From Isotricha intestinalis (lineage: Eukaryota; Ciliophora; Litostomatea; Vestibuliferida; Isotrichidae): a DNA stretch of 38,008 nucleotides. Numbering within the stretch: the stretch's first letter is position 1; each line of letters starts with the position of its first letter. The stretch covers positions 1 to 38,008 of the forward strand of contig JAJJLU010000482.1 of assembly GCA_023807065.1 (NCBI GenBank), read 5' to 3'. Under the pieces are notes generated by a model. That model made no database searches. It worked only from the letters and a program-made list of their open reading frames with translations, and was not told where the DNA came from. A program made the position numbers and the translations under genes. This document shows, piece after piece, positions 30,019-38,008 of this stretch.

Positions 30019-30154
30019 AATTTTTTTTCAAATCAAAATTTAAATTAATTAAATTTAAAAAATCATTTAAATTAATTTTTTAAATTTAACTTTGAAATAA
30101 TATGATTAAATTTTAAAATTTTAAAAAATATTTTATATAAGCATTTAAATTTTA

Positions 30155-30661
30155 ATGAATAATATAAAGGATGAAACTAATATTATTGATGATGAAAAAT
30201 TAGATGAAGATATAAAACTATTACAAAGGAAAATTCATTTAGTTTCTCAAGAAAGAAAAAAAATAATCGAAGAAACAAATATTATTAAAAGAAGAATTAA
30301 TTTAATGATTAAACAAGAAAAAGATTTAAGAAAAAATTGTGATTTTAAAATTGAGAAAATAAATAATATTATTGAAAAAAAGAAAAATATAATAAAAAAT
30401 GAAGAAATAAAAAATCAAAGAAAATTAAAAGAAGAAGAAGAACAAAAATTAAAAAAAGAGAAAATTTTCAATGAGAAAATTTTATCAAAAGAAATTAATC
30501 ATAATAAAAAACCTTCAATAGAATTTGTACAATTTAATATGAATAAAGAAGAATTTCAAAGAAAATTATTAATAGAAGAACAAAAAAATATTCTTAAAAA
30601 ATATCTTTTAGAACAAATTCAAAAACAAAATTATTTTACTCAAGAAAATATAAATTTATAA
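30155..30661 (+). CDS. Short coiled-coil protein
   Basis: 168 residues, almost all helical and Lys/Glu-rich (DEDIKLLQRKIHLVSQERKK, IKRRINLMIKQEKDL). The C-terminus is EFQRKLLIEEQKNILKKYLL followed by QEN. It lies 136 bp after the previous coiled-coil gene on the same strand but has its own ATG, and no small intron joins them. The function is unknown. Confidence 0.65.
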   Translation: MNNIKDETNIIDDEKLDEDIKLLQRKIHLVSQERKKIIEETNIIKRRINLMIKQEKDLRKNCDFKIEKINNIIEKKKNIIKNEEIKNQRKLKEEEEQKLKKEKIFNEKILSKEINHNKKPSIEFVQFNMNKEEFQRKLLIEEQKNILKKYLLEQIQKQNYFTQENINL

Positions 30662-30973
30662 AATAAATTTTTTTTTAAATAAAAAATAAAATATTTTTCT
30701 TAATTTCATTTATAGTTGAAATATTAATATTTTTATCAAACATAATAGTATTTTATTTTTAATATCTTTCCTTTAATTATTTAATATAAATCTTCAAAAA
30801 TTTCACTTATAAAAAAAATTTTTCAATTAAATTTATTCCTAAAAATTTATTAATGCTAAAGTAAATAAAAAAACTTTTTTAAATTTATAATTATATGAAT
30901 ACTATTTATATACTCTTTATAAATTTAATTTTTTTAATTAATAAGAATTTCAAATTAGCATTTTATTTTTTTG
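30662..30973. other. Spacer between convergent genes; nothing recognised
   Basis: 312 bp of AT-rich DNA. No ORF or RNA gene is seen. Confidence 0.5.
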
Positions 30974-31408
30974 CTAGAATAAATCTTCCATTAAATGATT
31001 TCTAATTTTTTTAATTTTTTTATCTTTATCAAATTCAGATTTATCAGGATTATTTTTTGGAAAATGAGAATGTTTTTTTTTTTTTTGATTATTTAAAGAC
31101 CCAACTCGCGGAGGAATAAAAGTATTATTATCATCATTATTATTTGGATTATTTGTTATTGGAGAAAAATCCATTTCACTAAAATTTGAAGAACATTCTT
31201 TTTGAACTGTTACATTTTTATTATTTGGAGAAGTTGATGTATTTTTTTCTTTTATGTTATTATTTATTTTATTTTGAATTTTAATATTTTTATTTTCTTC
31301 TTCTTTTTTTATTGTTATATTGAGATTTGATGGTATTTCTAAATTCACTTCTTTTTTTTTTATTTCTTGGTTTGAATAACATGTTTTAATCCATTCTATT
31401 AACTTCAT
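30974..31408 (-). CDS. Small disordered protein of unknown function
   Basis: 144 residues, stop TAG. It starts MKLIEWIKTCYSNQEI and ends RNHLMEDLF, with a Lys/Asn/Glu-rich middle and a Pro-containing segment (NNTFIPPRVGSLNNQKKKK). No domain, signal peptide or membrane helix. Codon use supports a real gene. Function not recognised. Confidence 0.55.
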   Translation of the reverse strand: MKLIEWIKTCYSNQEIKKKEVNLEIPSNLNITIKKEEENKNIKIQNKINNNIKEKNTSTSPNNKNVTVQKECSSNFSEMDFSPITNNPNNNDDNNTFIPPRVGSLNNQKKKKHSHFPKNNPDKSEFDKDKKIKKIRNHLMEDLF

Positions 31409-31775
31409 TTAAAGATTGTTTTTTTAAATTAGAAATATTAATTATTTTACAAATATATTAAATATAAAAAAAAGTAAATTAAATATTTTGAGGTTTAAAT
31501 TATTATTTTTTTTTATTTCATTTTGAAAAAGAAGATTTTTTAGGAAAAATTAATAAAAAAATTCAGAAAAATAATATGAGAAATATAATAAATAACTATT
31601 TTTAAATATTGGAAGTTTATTTTTCTCAAAATTTTTTAAAATTAAAAACATATATAAATCTATATTAAAGATTATATTTTATCAAATTAATTAAAAAAAT
31701 ATTTAATTGTTTTTTATTTTTTTATTATTATTTTTTTTAAGTAAAATTAAACGAATATTTTTATAAATATTTTAT
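31409..31775. promoter_or_regulatory. Divergent upstream region; nothing specific
   Basis: 367 bp between two divergent starts, very AT-rich. It must hold both promoters, but no motif is recognised. Confidence 0.35.
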
Positions 31776-32741
31776 ATGAACTCAAAATTAAGTTTTTATT
31801 ATGAAGAAGAAAAAAGCGAAAATAGTAGTGACATCGAATTAGGAGATTTAATAAAAAATTCAAAAGATAATTTAATTCAAAATTTTGGATTTGATGATGA
31901 AGAAAAATCAACTGAATTATATTGTATAAGTTATCTAAATATGATAGGAATATCTATTTTAATTTCTTCAATTTTTTTATATTTATATCATTTAATTTAT
32001 GAAAAAAACAAATATAACAATTTTCAATTATCAATTAATATTATTATTTGTATATTTTTAAGTATTACTCTTTTTAGAAATATTTCCATTAAAAACTTAA
32101 CGGTTGCTCAAGATGTAAAAATAATTATTTTTTATCATTATTCATATTTTTATATAATATCTATTTTTATTTATGTAATTTATTTTCTTTTCTTATATTT
32201 CATACCTGAAAATTATTATTATAAAAATATTGGTATGATTATTCTTTCTTTTTTAGCTTTAATTTTTCTTTCTTATTCATATTTTCTTTTTAAAAAAAGA
32301 GAAGAAAATTATATTTTTCATAAATTTTTCAATTATTGTTCTTTATCTTTATCACTTAGTGCTTTATATTGTTTTTCATTTATTATATTTATTAATTCAT
32401 ATATGATAATATTCAATAATTATATTTTTATTTTTATGTTAACAATAATTTCAATTATATTATTAACTTATTATAATGATATTATTTTTTGTATTTTAAC
32501 TTTATTATATCAAATTAGCTTTATTGAGACAATAAAATTATATAATAATTCTTTTAAAATCTGTTATAAAGGCATAATAATATTTACTTCAATTTGTATT
32601 TTATTTTCAATGGTGTCAAATTATAAATTATTATATATTAATAAGAAAAATGAAAATGATGAAATTGAAAAATTCAAAAATGATGAAGAAGAAGAAGATG
32701 GATTTACAAATTATTCTGGAAGTTCATATGAAACATTTTAA
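31776..32741 (+). CDS. Seven-helix membrane protein with acidic termini
   Basis: 321 residues. An acidic, Ser-rich N-terminal tail of about 45 residues (SFYYEEEKSENSSDIELGDL) precedes seven hydrophobic segments at roughly 48-68, 78-98, 112-140, 146-168, 180-204, 206-240 and 250-270. A second acidic tail follows (NDEEEEDGFTNYSGSSYETF). The helix count and size would suit a TMBIM/Bax-inhibitor-like channel or another small polytopic protein. I do not see the family's conserved C-terminal Asp pair clearly, so no family is assigned. There is no cleavable signal peptide. Confidence 0.7.
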   Translation: MNSKLSFYYEEEKSENSSDIELGDLIKNSKDNLIQNFGFDDEEKSTELYCISYLNMIGISILISSIFLYLYHLIYEKNKYNNFQLSINIIICIFLSITLFRNISIKNLTVAQDVKIIIFYHYSYFYIISIFIYVIYFLFLYFIPENYYYKNIGMIILSFLALIFLSYSYFLFKKREENYIFHKFFNYCSLSLSLSALYCFSFIIFINSYMIIFNNYIFIFMLTIISIILLTYYNDIIFCILTLLYQISFIETIKLYNNSFKICYKGIIIFTSICILFSMVSNYKLLYINKKNENDEIEKFKNDEEEEDGFTNYSGSSYETF

Positions 32742-33113
32742 ATATTATTCCTTAATCAATAAATAATCCTCTAGTATTTTGTTTAAAAATCGTATTATAT
32801 AAAAATAATATTAGTTTCAAATTATAAATAAATATATTTTTTTTCAGTTTGAAATATATACATTTTTATTTATATAATAAATTTATATTTTTATTTTATT
32901 TATTTTTTATGTTTTAATTAAATTGTATCTTGAAATAAAAAAACTTCATTAATTTTGTCCCCATTCTTAGTTTTAAATTTTAAATTTTACTTTAAATTAT
33001 TTATTTTTTCAGGGTTTTTAATAAGAAAAATTTCTCTTATTATTTCCTCTTATTGTTCTCTAAGTTTCTTAGACTTTTTATCAAATGATTATAGATAATT
33101 TATTTAAATAAAA
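32742..33113. other. Spacer; possible gene relic on the minus strand
   Basis: 372 bp. Minus-strand positions 33088 down to 32921 read as 56 codons rich in Lys, Glu and Arg, with only two TAA triplets and a strong G bias at codon position 1. There is no intact ORF. See findings. Confidence 0.4.
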
Positions 33114-33360
33114 ATGGTAAGGAAATAAATATTATAAAAATTTTTAGAGTGCCTTATTTAATTTTCAAAGTATGCTTACAATGTTAGTTTTATTAATATG
33201 TTTTAGTACATATTTAGGAAGAACTTTTAAATCAATAAAACAATGTAAAGAAGGTTTTACTGGAATGATAAGAACTTTTAGTGTAATTGGTGATAGATTA
33301 AGTCCTTTTGTTTCTATTGCATGTATTGCTTTAGCTTTTAATAATTTATTCTATAGATAA
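33114..33360 (+). CDS. TMEM167: Kish / TMEM167 early secretory pathway membrane protein, spliced
   Basis: Exon 1 is only the start codon (33114-33116). A 31-nt intron follows, then exon 2 at 33148-33360, giving 71 residues. The product starts MSALFNFQSMLTMLVLLICF and continues with IGDRLSPFVSIACIALAF. Human Kish-A starts MSAIFNFQSLLTVILLLIC and has IGERKSPYVAVCCIVMAF, so length (72 in human) and both membrane segments match. Kish proteins sit in the Golgi/early secretory pathway; the Drosophila homologue is needed for secretion. Without splicing, the N-terminal nine residues would be lost. It lies 287 bp upstream of RAB5IF on the same strand. Confidence 0.93.
33117..33147 (+). other. 31-nt intron immediately after the Kish start codon
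   Basis: It begins GTAAGGAAA and ends TTTTTAG. Removing it joins ATG to AGTGCC and yields the conserved MSALFNFQS start. Retention gives an in-frame TAA after three more codons. Confidence 0.9.
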
Positions 33361-33647
33361 AATGAAAATTTTTAATTTTTTAAAAGTTTTATATCTAATT
33401 ATATTATAATAATTTATAGGAAAAAATATTAAAAGAATAGGAAATGAGAATTTAATAAATAAATTATGAAGAATAAATGAATATTATACTTCTAATATTT
33501 TTAATAATTTGAATTTTAGTGATATAGATTATTTTATGCATTCTTTTATTCTTTATTCAAGAGAATTTACTGATTAAAAATGAATAAAGAAATAATTTTT
33601 TTAAAATTGAAAAAATATTATTTTAAATCTATTCATTTTTAAAAAGA
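33361..33647. other. Spacer between the Kish and RAB5IF genes
   Basis: 287 bp. The plus-strand frame at 33419-33580 reads GKNIKRIGNENLINKL, a TGA, then RINEYYTSNIFNNL and further protein-like residues up to TAA, but it has no usable start codon. A relic or chance. Confidence 0.35.
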
Positions 33648-34022
33648 ATGGCAGACAATGAAAAATTAATGAAGAATTCAAAAGAAGAATTAACAAAAGA
33701 TGAAAAATTAGATAAAGTCTTTTGGTTTAAAGTATTAATAAGTATAATATTTGGAATAATATTTGGTATATTAAAATTTAAAGGCTTTATGACTATTATA
33801 GGGTAAGATAAAATTTAATTATTTAGTTTTTTCATTATTTCAATATTTTTAACTTCATTTTATTTCAGCAAATTTATTTCTTCTGATGACATTGATTATC
33901 AGAGTGAAGTTTTTATGGAAGGATTAAATGTGAGTATTCCTCTTTTTCTTGCTTGTTGGGTTATTTCTTATACTCTTATTTTAAATTATCATTCATCAAG
34001 TCAATTCAATTTTGATTTATAA
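33648..34022 (+). CDS. RAB5IF: RAB5IF-like ER membrane protein, spliced
   Basis: Exons 33648-33802 and 33827-34022, separated by a 24-nt intron, encode 116 residues. The product reads DKVFWFKVLISIIFGIIFGI, LKFKGFMTIIGFFIISIFLT and MEGLNVSIPLFLACWVISYT. Human RAB5IF has the same pattern (IYWFRQIIAVVLGVIWGV, LRGFLGIAGFCLINAGVLY, EGFMTSFALFMVIWIIFYT). Three membrane segments are present. In human cells RAB5IF (OPTI) partners the TMCO1 insertase in the ER multipass translocon. Using the next downstream AG (66-nt intron) would delete 14 residues of the second membrane segment, so the short intron is preferred. Confidence 0.88.
33803..33826 (+). other. 24-nt intron in RAB5IF
   Basis: It begins GTAAGATAA and ends ATTATTTAG. 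The choice of this acceptor is decided by the alignment of the second membrane segment (GFFIISIFLTSFYFS) with human RAB5IF. Retention creates an immediate in-frame TAA. Confidence 0.85.
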
Positions 34023-34155
34023 TAAATATATTTAAATTAATTAATTTTTAAACATTATTTTTTTTATTTCATAAATTTTTTATATTAAAATAATTATTCT
34101 GAATCCAAATTGAATATTAAAGTATATTTTTTTTTAATTTTAAAATATTTTTTTG

Positions 34156-36243
34156 ATGAAAACGAACAATAATAAAAAACAAGTTTCAACTTATGTTAAA
34201 ATGTTTCAAGAGAAATTAAAACAAGAAGATGATTTAAAAAGTAATTCTAATACTATATATAATAATAAAAAAGAAAATAATATTATCCAAAATCCCAAAA
34301 ATAAAGAAATAAATGATAATAGTGTAATAAAAGCTAAAAAAGGAATAAATTTTGATGAATTAAGTGATTGGGATTCTCCTATACTGAATAATACTAATAA
34401 AAATAATAATTTAATTCAAAACCAAATTTCAAATCCAATTGAAAATAATATTATAAATATTGATGATGTTTACAATAATAATAATTTAAATGAAAATCAA
34501 CAATTTAATAATAATATAATTTTAGATTTAAAGAATAATGATGATGATAATGAACAAATTTCAATAAGAAAAATGCAAAATTTAAATCTTAATATTAATA
34601 AATCAAATCCATATATGAATAATAATAATAATTTAAATAAAGATAATAATAATTTAAATAATAATTTAAATAATAATCAAAATAACAATTATAATAATTT
34701 AGATAATTTAAGTTTAAACACTTCAAATTTTACATATCAACAAAATGAATTGAATAATTATGATAAAATAGATTTATCAATAGCAACAAATAATGATTAT
34801 AATATAATTGGACCAGGTAAAAAAGTTCCAAGTGTATTTAATGAAAATTTAGTAAGTCAAATAAAAAAAGAAGAACCAATAAATAAATTTAATCATGTTA
34901 TCAAAGAAGAAGAAGATGAATATTCAAAATATGAAAAAGACTCTTTAAGTGATGATATTGATATTAATGCACCAAAAGATATTATGAATCAAGCTGAAAA
35001 AGAAAATAATATTTCTCAACAACAATTAAATGATTTAGCTAATGATGCTAATTTAATTAATAATTTTTATGATAATACTAATAATAAAACTGGAAAATTC
35101 GGTTCATCTAAAAATAAAGATGATATTAAGAAAAAAAATGATAATTTAAAAAATAATAATAATTATACTTATGATAATTATAAAAAAAGTAATTTAAATA
35201 AAAATGTTATTAAACAAGAAAATAAAATTTCTAAAGGAGAAATTGATATGATTTCACCTATTAAAATTATTAATGTTAATCAAAATGAAATATTAAATAA
35301 TTTTCAAACATTTCAAAAAGAAACTGAAATTAACAATAATAATATGAATAATATTGCAGAAGCAACTTTTAAACCAAATCAATTTGAAAAAATAAATTCA
35401 AACCTTACAAATTATATACCAAATAATAAAAATAATGATGAAATGAATAAAAATAATATAAACTCATTAACCTTTAATCCAAATAAAAACCAATCTCAAA
35501 ATATAAATTCCCAAAATATAAATCCTCAAATAATTAACAATCAAAACATAAATCCTCAAAATATAAATAACCAAAGTATAAATCCTCAAAATATAAATAA
35601 TCAAAATATAAATTCTCAAAATATGAATTTAAATCCTCAAATTTCTGAAAATGTAAATAATATATATTATCCAATTCCTAATAATATATATCCTCAAATA
35701 ACATTTCCGCAGCAATATATATCTCCATATCCTTATTCAATGCCTTTTAATTTTCCTAATCAAGTACCAATTCAAAATCCAAATCAATATAATATGCATA
35801 ATATAAATTATAATATATCAAATAATAATTTTATTAATCCAATTCAAGAAGAAAAAATAGAAACAAAGAAAAAAGTAAATAAATCAGTAAATTATAAACC
35901 AAAATCATTAAAAGAATATAAAGAAAAATATGTGAATGATAAAGGAATAAATAAAAAAAGAGGAGGTTTAGGTCCAAATATAGGAACAAAAGAATGGGAA
36001 GAAAAAGAAAAAGTTAAAAATAGAATGAAAGAATATAGTGAAAAAATAAAAGAAAAAAATGAAGAAAAAGAAAATAAAATTAGAAATCAATTAAAAATAA
36101 ATAAAGAAAATAGTGAAATTATAAAAGATCAATTATATGATTCCTTAAGTGAAAAAGATGAAATTAATGAAAATATAAATATGAACAATAACATTAAAAA
36201 TGAAAGAAGAATAAAAAGTGCATCATCAAATAAAATCAATTTA

Positions 36244-36295
<52 letters not shown>

Positions 36296-36741
36296 GTTAT
36301 AGTAGAATAGGATTTTTAAGACAATTGGCACAAGAAAATGAAGAAAAGAAGAAAAAATATTCAAATTATAAAAAAACAAAAATTAATAAAGAAGAAGAAA
36401 ATAAGAATGAGAGAAAATTAGGAAGAATTTATACAACTTTAAAAAATCCAGAAAAGAAAAATAATAATAATAAAAATAATAATTATAAAACACCTTTTGA
36501 TAAACAAAGAGCAAAAAGTAGTATGATGAATAATAATAAAATTAAGAAAGAAATTTATGAAGATGATATTACTCAAAAATTTATGAAAAATGAAGCTAAT
36601 GATTATAATGGAATGATTAAAGATAATAAAGGAAATTTAATTATGAATCCTTCAGGAGAAATTGAATATTTATTGTTAAATCATAAAGTTTATAATTCTA
36701 AAGTCAATCAAATTAAAAATTTTTTAAATAATATGAAATAA
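34156..36741 (+). CDS. Large Asn-rich protein with a conserved basic C-terminal block
   Basis: 861 residues from the ATG at 34156; the codon before it is TTG and is not the start. The first 30 residues are KTNNNKKQVSTYVKMFQEKL, with a VKMFQ motif resembling the repeated motif of the gene at 410-2692. Most of the protein is Asn/Asp/Glu low complexity, with QNINP-type pentapeptides near residues 445-495 and a Tyr/Pro segment after them. The best-formed part is about 578-640: YKPKSLKEYKEKYVNDKGIN, then GGLGPNIGTKEWEEKEK. From memory this resembles the YKPYTL...GGLGPD block of the ciliary JHY family. A run of 17 Asn lies near residue 705. Cilium-linked function is tentative. Confidence 0.75.
35491..35640 (+). 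repeat. 15-bp repeat encoding QNIN(P/N/S)
   Basis: The unit CAAAATATAAATCCT and variants recurs about ten times in frame inside the Asn-rich gene. Confidence 0.8.
36244..36294 (+). repeat. AAT trinucleotide microsatellite (17 copies)
   Basis: A pure (AAT)17 run encoding poly-Asn inside the Asn-rich gene. Likely length-polymorphic. Confidence 0.95.
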
Positions 36742-36966
36742 AAGAAATTTTATTATTATTATTAATTTATATATAATTTAATTATTAATTAAAATTTTTA
36801 TTTGATAATATTATTTTTTAATTTTGATTTTTTAAAAAATACTATATCATATATTTAAATTTAAAAATATATTTTATTATTTATTTTTCTCTTCTTAAAT
36901 ATTATTTTTGATATAATATTTATTTAAATTTGAACTATTTAAAAAATTAAAAAAATAAAAATTTAG

Positions 36967-38008
36967 ATGAACAAAAAAATTTCAGAAAAAGAAAATTTTA
37001 CAAATGAAGAAATTATATTATTAGAACAAATAAAAGACAAAGAAATTTTACCTTTTACTCTTCTTTTTAAATTATATAAAAATAAATATAATCAATGTAA
37101 TACAATAGAAGAAAAAAAGAAAATTATAAAACATTTAAAAATTTCAAGTGAAATATCAAAAGATTATTTAGACAATTTGTTTATTGATAATAAAAAAGAA
37201 AATAAATTATCAGATAATCAAATTATAAATGAATATAATATATTGAAATTTTCACTTAAATTTGAATTATTAGAAGAAATTTCAAAGAATTTAAATTTAA
37301 AGTTATTAAATGAAGAAGAAATAAATTTTATTAAAATAAAACCAAAATTAAAATTTAGTAATATATTAAAAGAATTTCAATTAATTATATCAAATGATAA
37401 ATTAAATGAAGAGGAAATAATTTTATTTTTTCAAAATAAAATAAAACTATTAAAAGAAATTTATAAATTTGAAGAAGAAGATTTAAAATTTCCTCCTTTC
37501 TTAGGTACAATAGAATATCAATATAATAGATTATTTTCTGATTTGATTCAAATATTTTATAAATTTACTTTTATTTATAATAAAAATGATAAAAATGAAT
37601 ATAAAGAAAGAAATATGAAACACATTTTTAATATTTTTTTTCCTAATTCAGAAAATATTGAATTAATTGAAGATATAAAAGAATCTTTTTTTTATTTTAA
37701 TAAAGGATTTGAATTTTTTTCTTCTTTTAAATCAATAATTAATAATTTAGAAAAAGAAAATAATGAAAAAATAAATATAAAGAAATTAAAAGTAATAATC
37801 TTTTATTTTAAAAAATATGAAGAAATAAGAAAAATAGATGATGTTAGTTTATTAGAAGATATAATATTTTGTATGAATGAAGAAGAAATAAAATCAAATA
37901 TATTAAATAAATATAATATATATTATAATAATGAAAAATTAACAAAAGAAAAATGGGATTTATTAAATGAAAATGATTGGGGATTGGGGATTGGGGATTG
38001 GGGATTGG
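36967..38008 (+). CDS. Partial gene: unknown protein, open frame running into the terminal repeat
   Basis: An ATG at 36967 opens a frame that continues without a stop to the last base (1042 nt). About 336 codons precede the G-rich repeat, which is translated in the same frame as WGLGIGDWG. The protein starts MNKKISEKENFTNEEIILLE and is helical, Lys/Glu/Ile-rich, with segments such as EDLKFPPFLGTIEYQYNRLF and ESFFYFNKGFEFFSSFKSII. No signal peptide. Codon use is typical for the window, so this is a real gene missing its 3' end. The last native residues are KWDLLNEND. Family not recognised. Confidence 0.75.
   Translation, partial: MNKKISEKENFTNEEIILLEQIKDKEILPFTLLFKLYKNKYNQCNTIEEKKKIIKHLKISSEISKDYLDNLFIDNKKENKLSDNQIINEYNILKFSLKFELLEEISKNLNLKLLNEEEINFIKIKPKLKFSNILKEFQLIISNDKLNEEEIILFFQNKIKLLKEIYKFEEEDLKFPPFLGTIEYQYNRLFSDLIQIFYKFTFIYNKNDKNEYKERNMKHIFNIFFPNSENIELIEDIKESFFYFNKGFEFFSSFKSIINNLEKENNEKINIKKLKVIIFYFKKYEEIRKIDDVSLLEDIIFCMNEEEIKSNILNKYNIYYNNEKLTKEKWDLLNENDWGLGIGDWGL
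37975..38008 (+). repeat. Telomere-like repeat (GGGGATT)n at the right end
   Basis: GATT, then four full GGGGATT units (37979-38006), then GG at the last two bases. The G-rich strand runs 5'->3' outward, the polarity of a chromosome end. The heptamer is the TTGGGG ciliate repeat plus one A. Such G density occurs nowhere else in the window. Confidence 0.8.

Noticed and set aside
28975..30661. The two coiled-coil ORFs as one spliced gene
   Set aside because: No small GT..AG intron joins the frames, and the second has its own ATG in the usual context.
31776..32741. Firm assignment to the TMBIM/Bax-inhibitor family
   Set aside because: Helix number fits but the family's signature residues are not clearly present.
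33803..33868. A 66-nt intron in RAB5IF using the AG at 33868
   Set aside because: It keeps the frame but deletes 14 residues that align well with the second membrane segment of human RAB5IF.
34153..34155. TTG as start codon of the Asn-rich gene
   Set aside because: An ATG follows immediately at 34156; eukaryotic initiation should use it.
1..38008. Ciliate code with TAA/TAG as Gln for the whole window
   Set aside because: Kish, ACBP, RAB5IF and the other conserved genes end at TAA at the expected length, TAG also terminates genes, and Gln in genes is CAA/CAG.
1..38008. tRNA, rRNA, CRISPR or insertion sequences
   Set aside because: No cloverleaf-like or rRNA-like GC-richer islands, no spaced direct repeats and no transposase motifs were seen on either strand.

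Overview
The window is a gene-dense, extremely AT-rich eukaryotic segment with 28 protein-coding genes or gene fragments and mostly short spacers. The right end carries 34 nt of a G-rich heptamer, GGGGATT, running 5'->3' to the last base, as a telomere G-strand would. Three genes contain very small spliceosomal introns (24, 31 and 34 nt) with GTAAG donors. Several genes are ciliary or basal-body types: a CEP41-like protein, a SHIPPO/STPGR-repeat protein, coiled-coil proteins and a NEK kinase. Together these suggest a ciliate or another flagellated protist. TAA, TAG and, once, TGA all act as terminators, and Gln is written CAA/CAG, so the standard code is in use. Among ciliates this fits lineages that kept the standard code, such as the Litostomatea that include rumen ciliates. 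The lineage is inference; no rRNA gene is present to test it.

Layout. 1-2.7 kb: the 5' part of a gene leaving the window on the minus strand, then an Asn/Lys-rich protein with a short motif in about ten tandem copies. 2.7-3.9 kb: the longest spacer. 3.9-7.0 kb: three predicted surface proteins (a small Cys-rich protein with GPI-like ends, a type I membrane glycoprotein and a membrane-anchored pepsin-fold protein lacking its first catalytic Asp). 7.1-14 kb: a cyclic-nucleotide-binding-domain protein, a small ELM2-like protein, an unknown protein, a CEP41-like protein and a coiled-coil protein. 14-17.6 kb: a NEK-family kinase and a free-standing NUP98-type autoproteolytic domain. 17.8-23.6 kb: four poorly characterised Asn/Lys-rich proteins, one with a 15-bp minisatellite of about 40 units and one with an N-myristoylation signal.

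23.9-28.8 kb holds the best-conserved genes: a small transglutaminase-like protein resembling methanogen domains, an E(z)-type histone methyltransferase with CXC and SET domains, acyl-CoA-binding protein, and the spliced SHIPPO protein with an acidic tail. 29-32.7 kb: two coiled-coil proteins, a small unknown protein and a seven-helix membrane protein. 33.1-34.0 kb: two tiny spliced ER/Golgi membrane proteins, Kish/TMEM167 and RAB5IF. 34.2-36.7 kb: a very Asn-rich protein. 37.0-38.0 kb: an open frame that runs without a stop into the telomere-like repeat.

There is no operon logic. Genes lie on both strands. Shared themes are ciliary/centrosomal structure, surface proteins and early secretory membrane proteins. 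Identifications rest on motifs recognised by eye; no database search was run.
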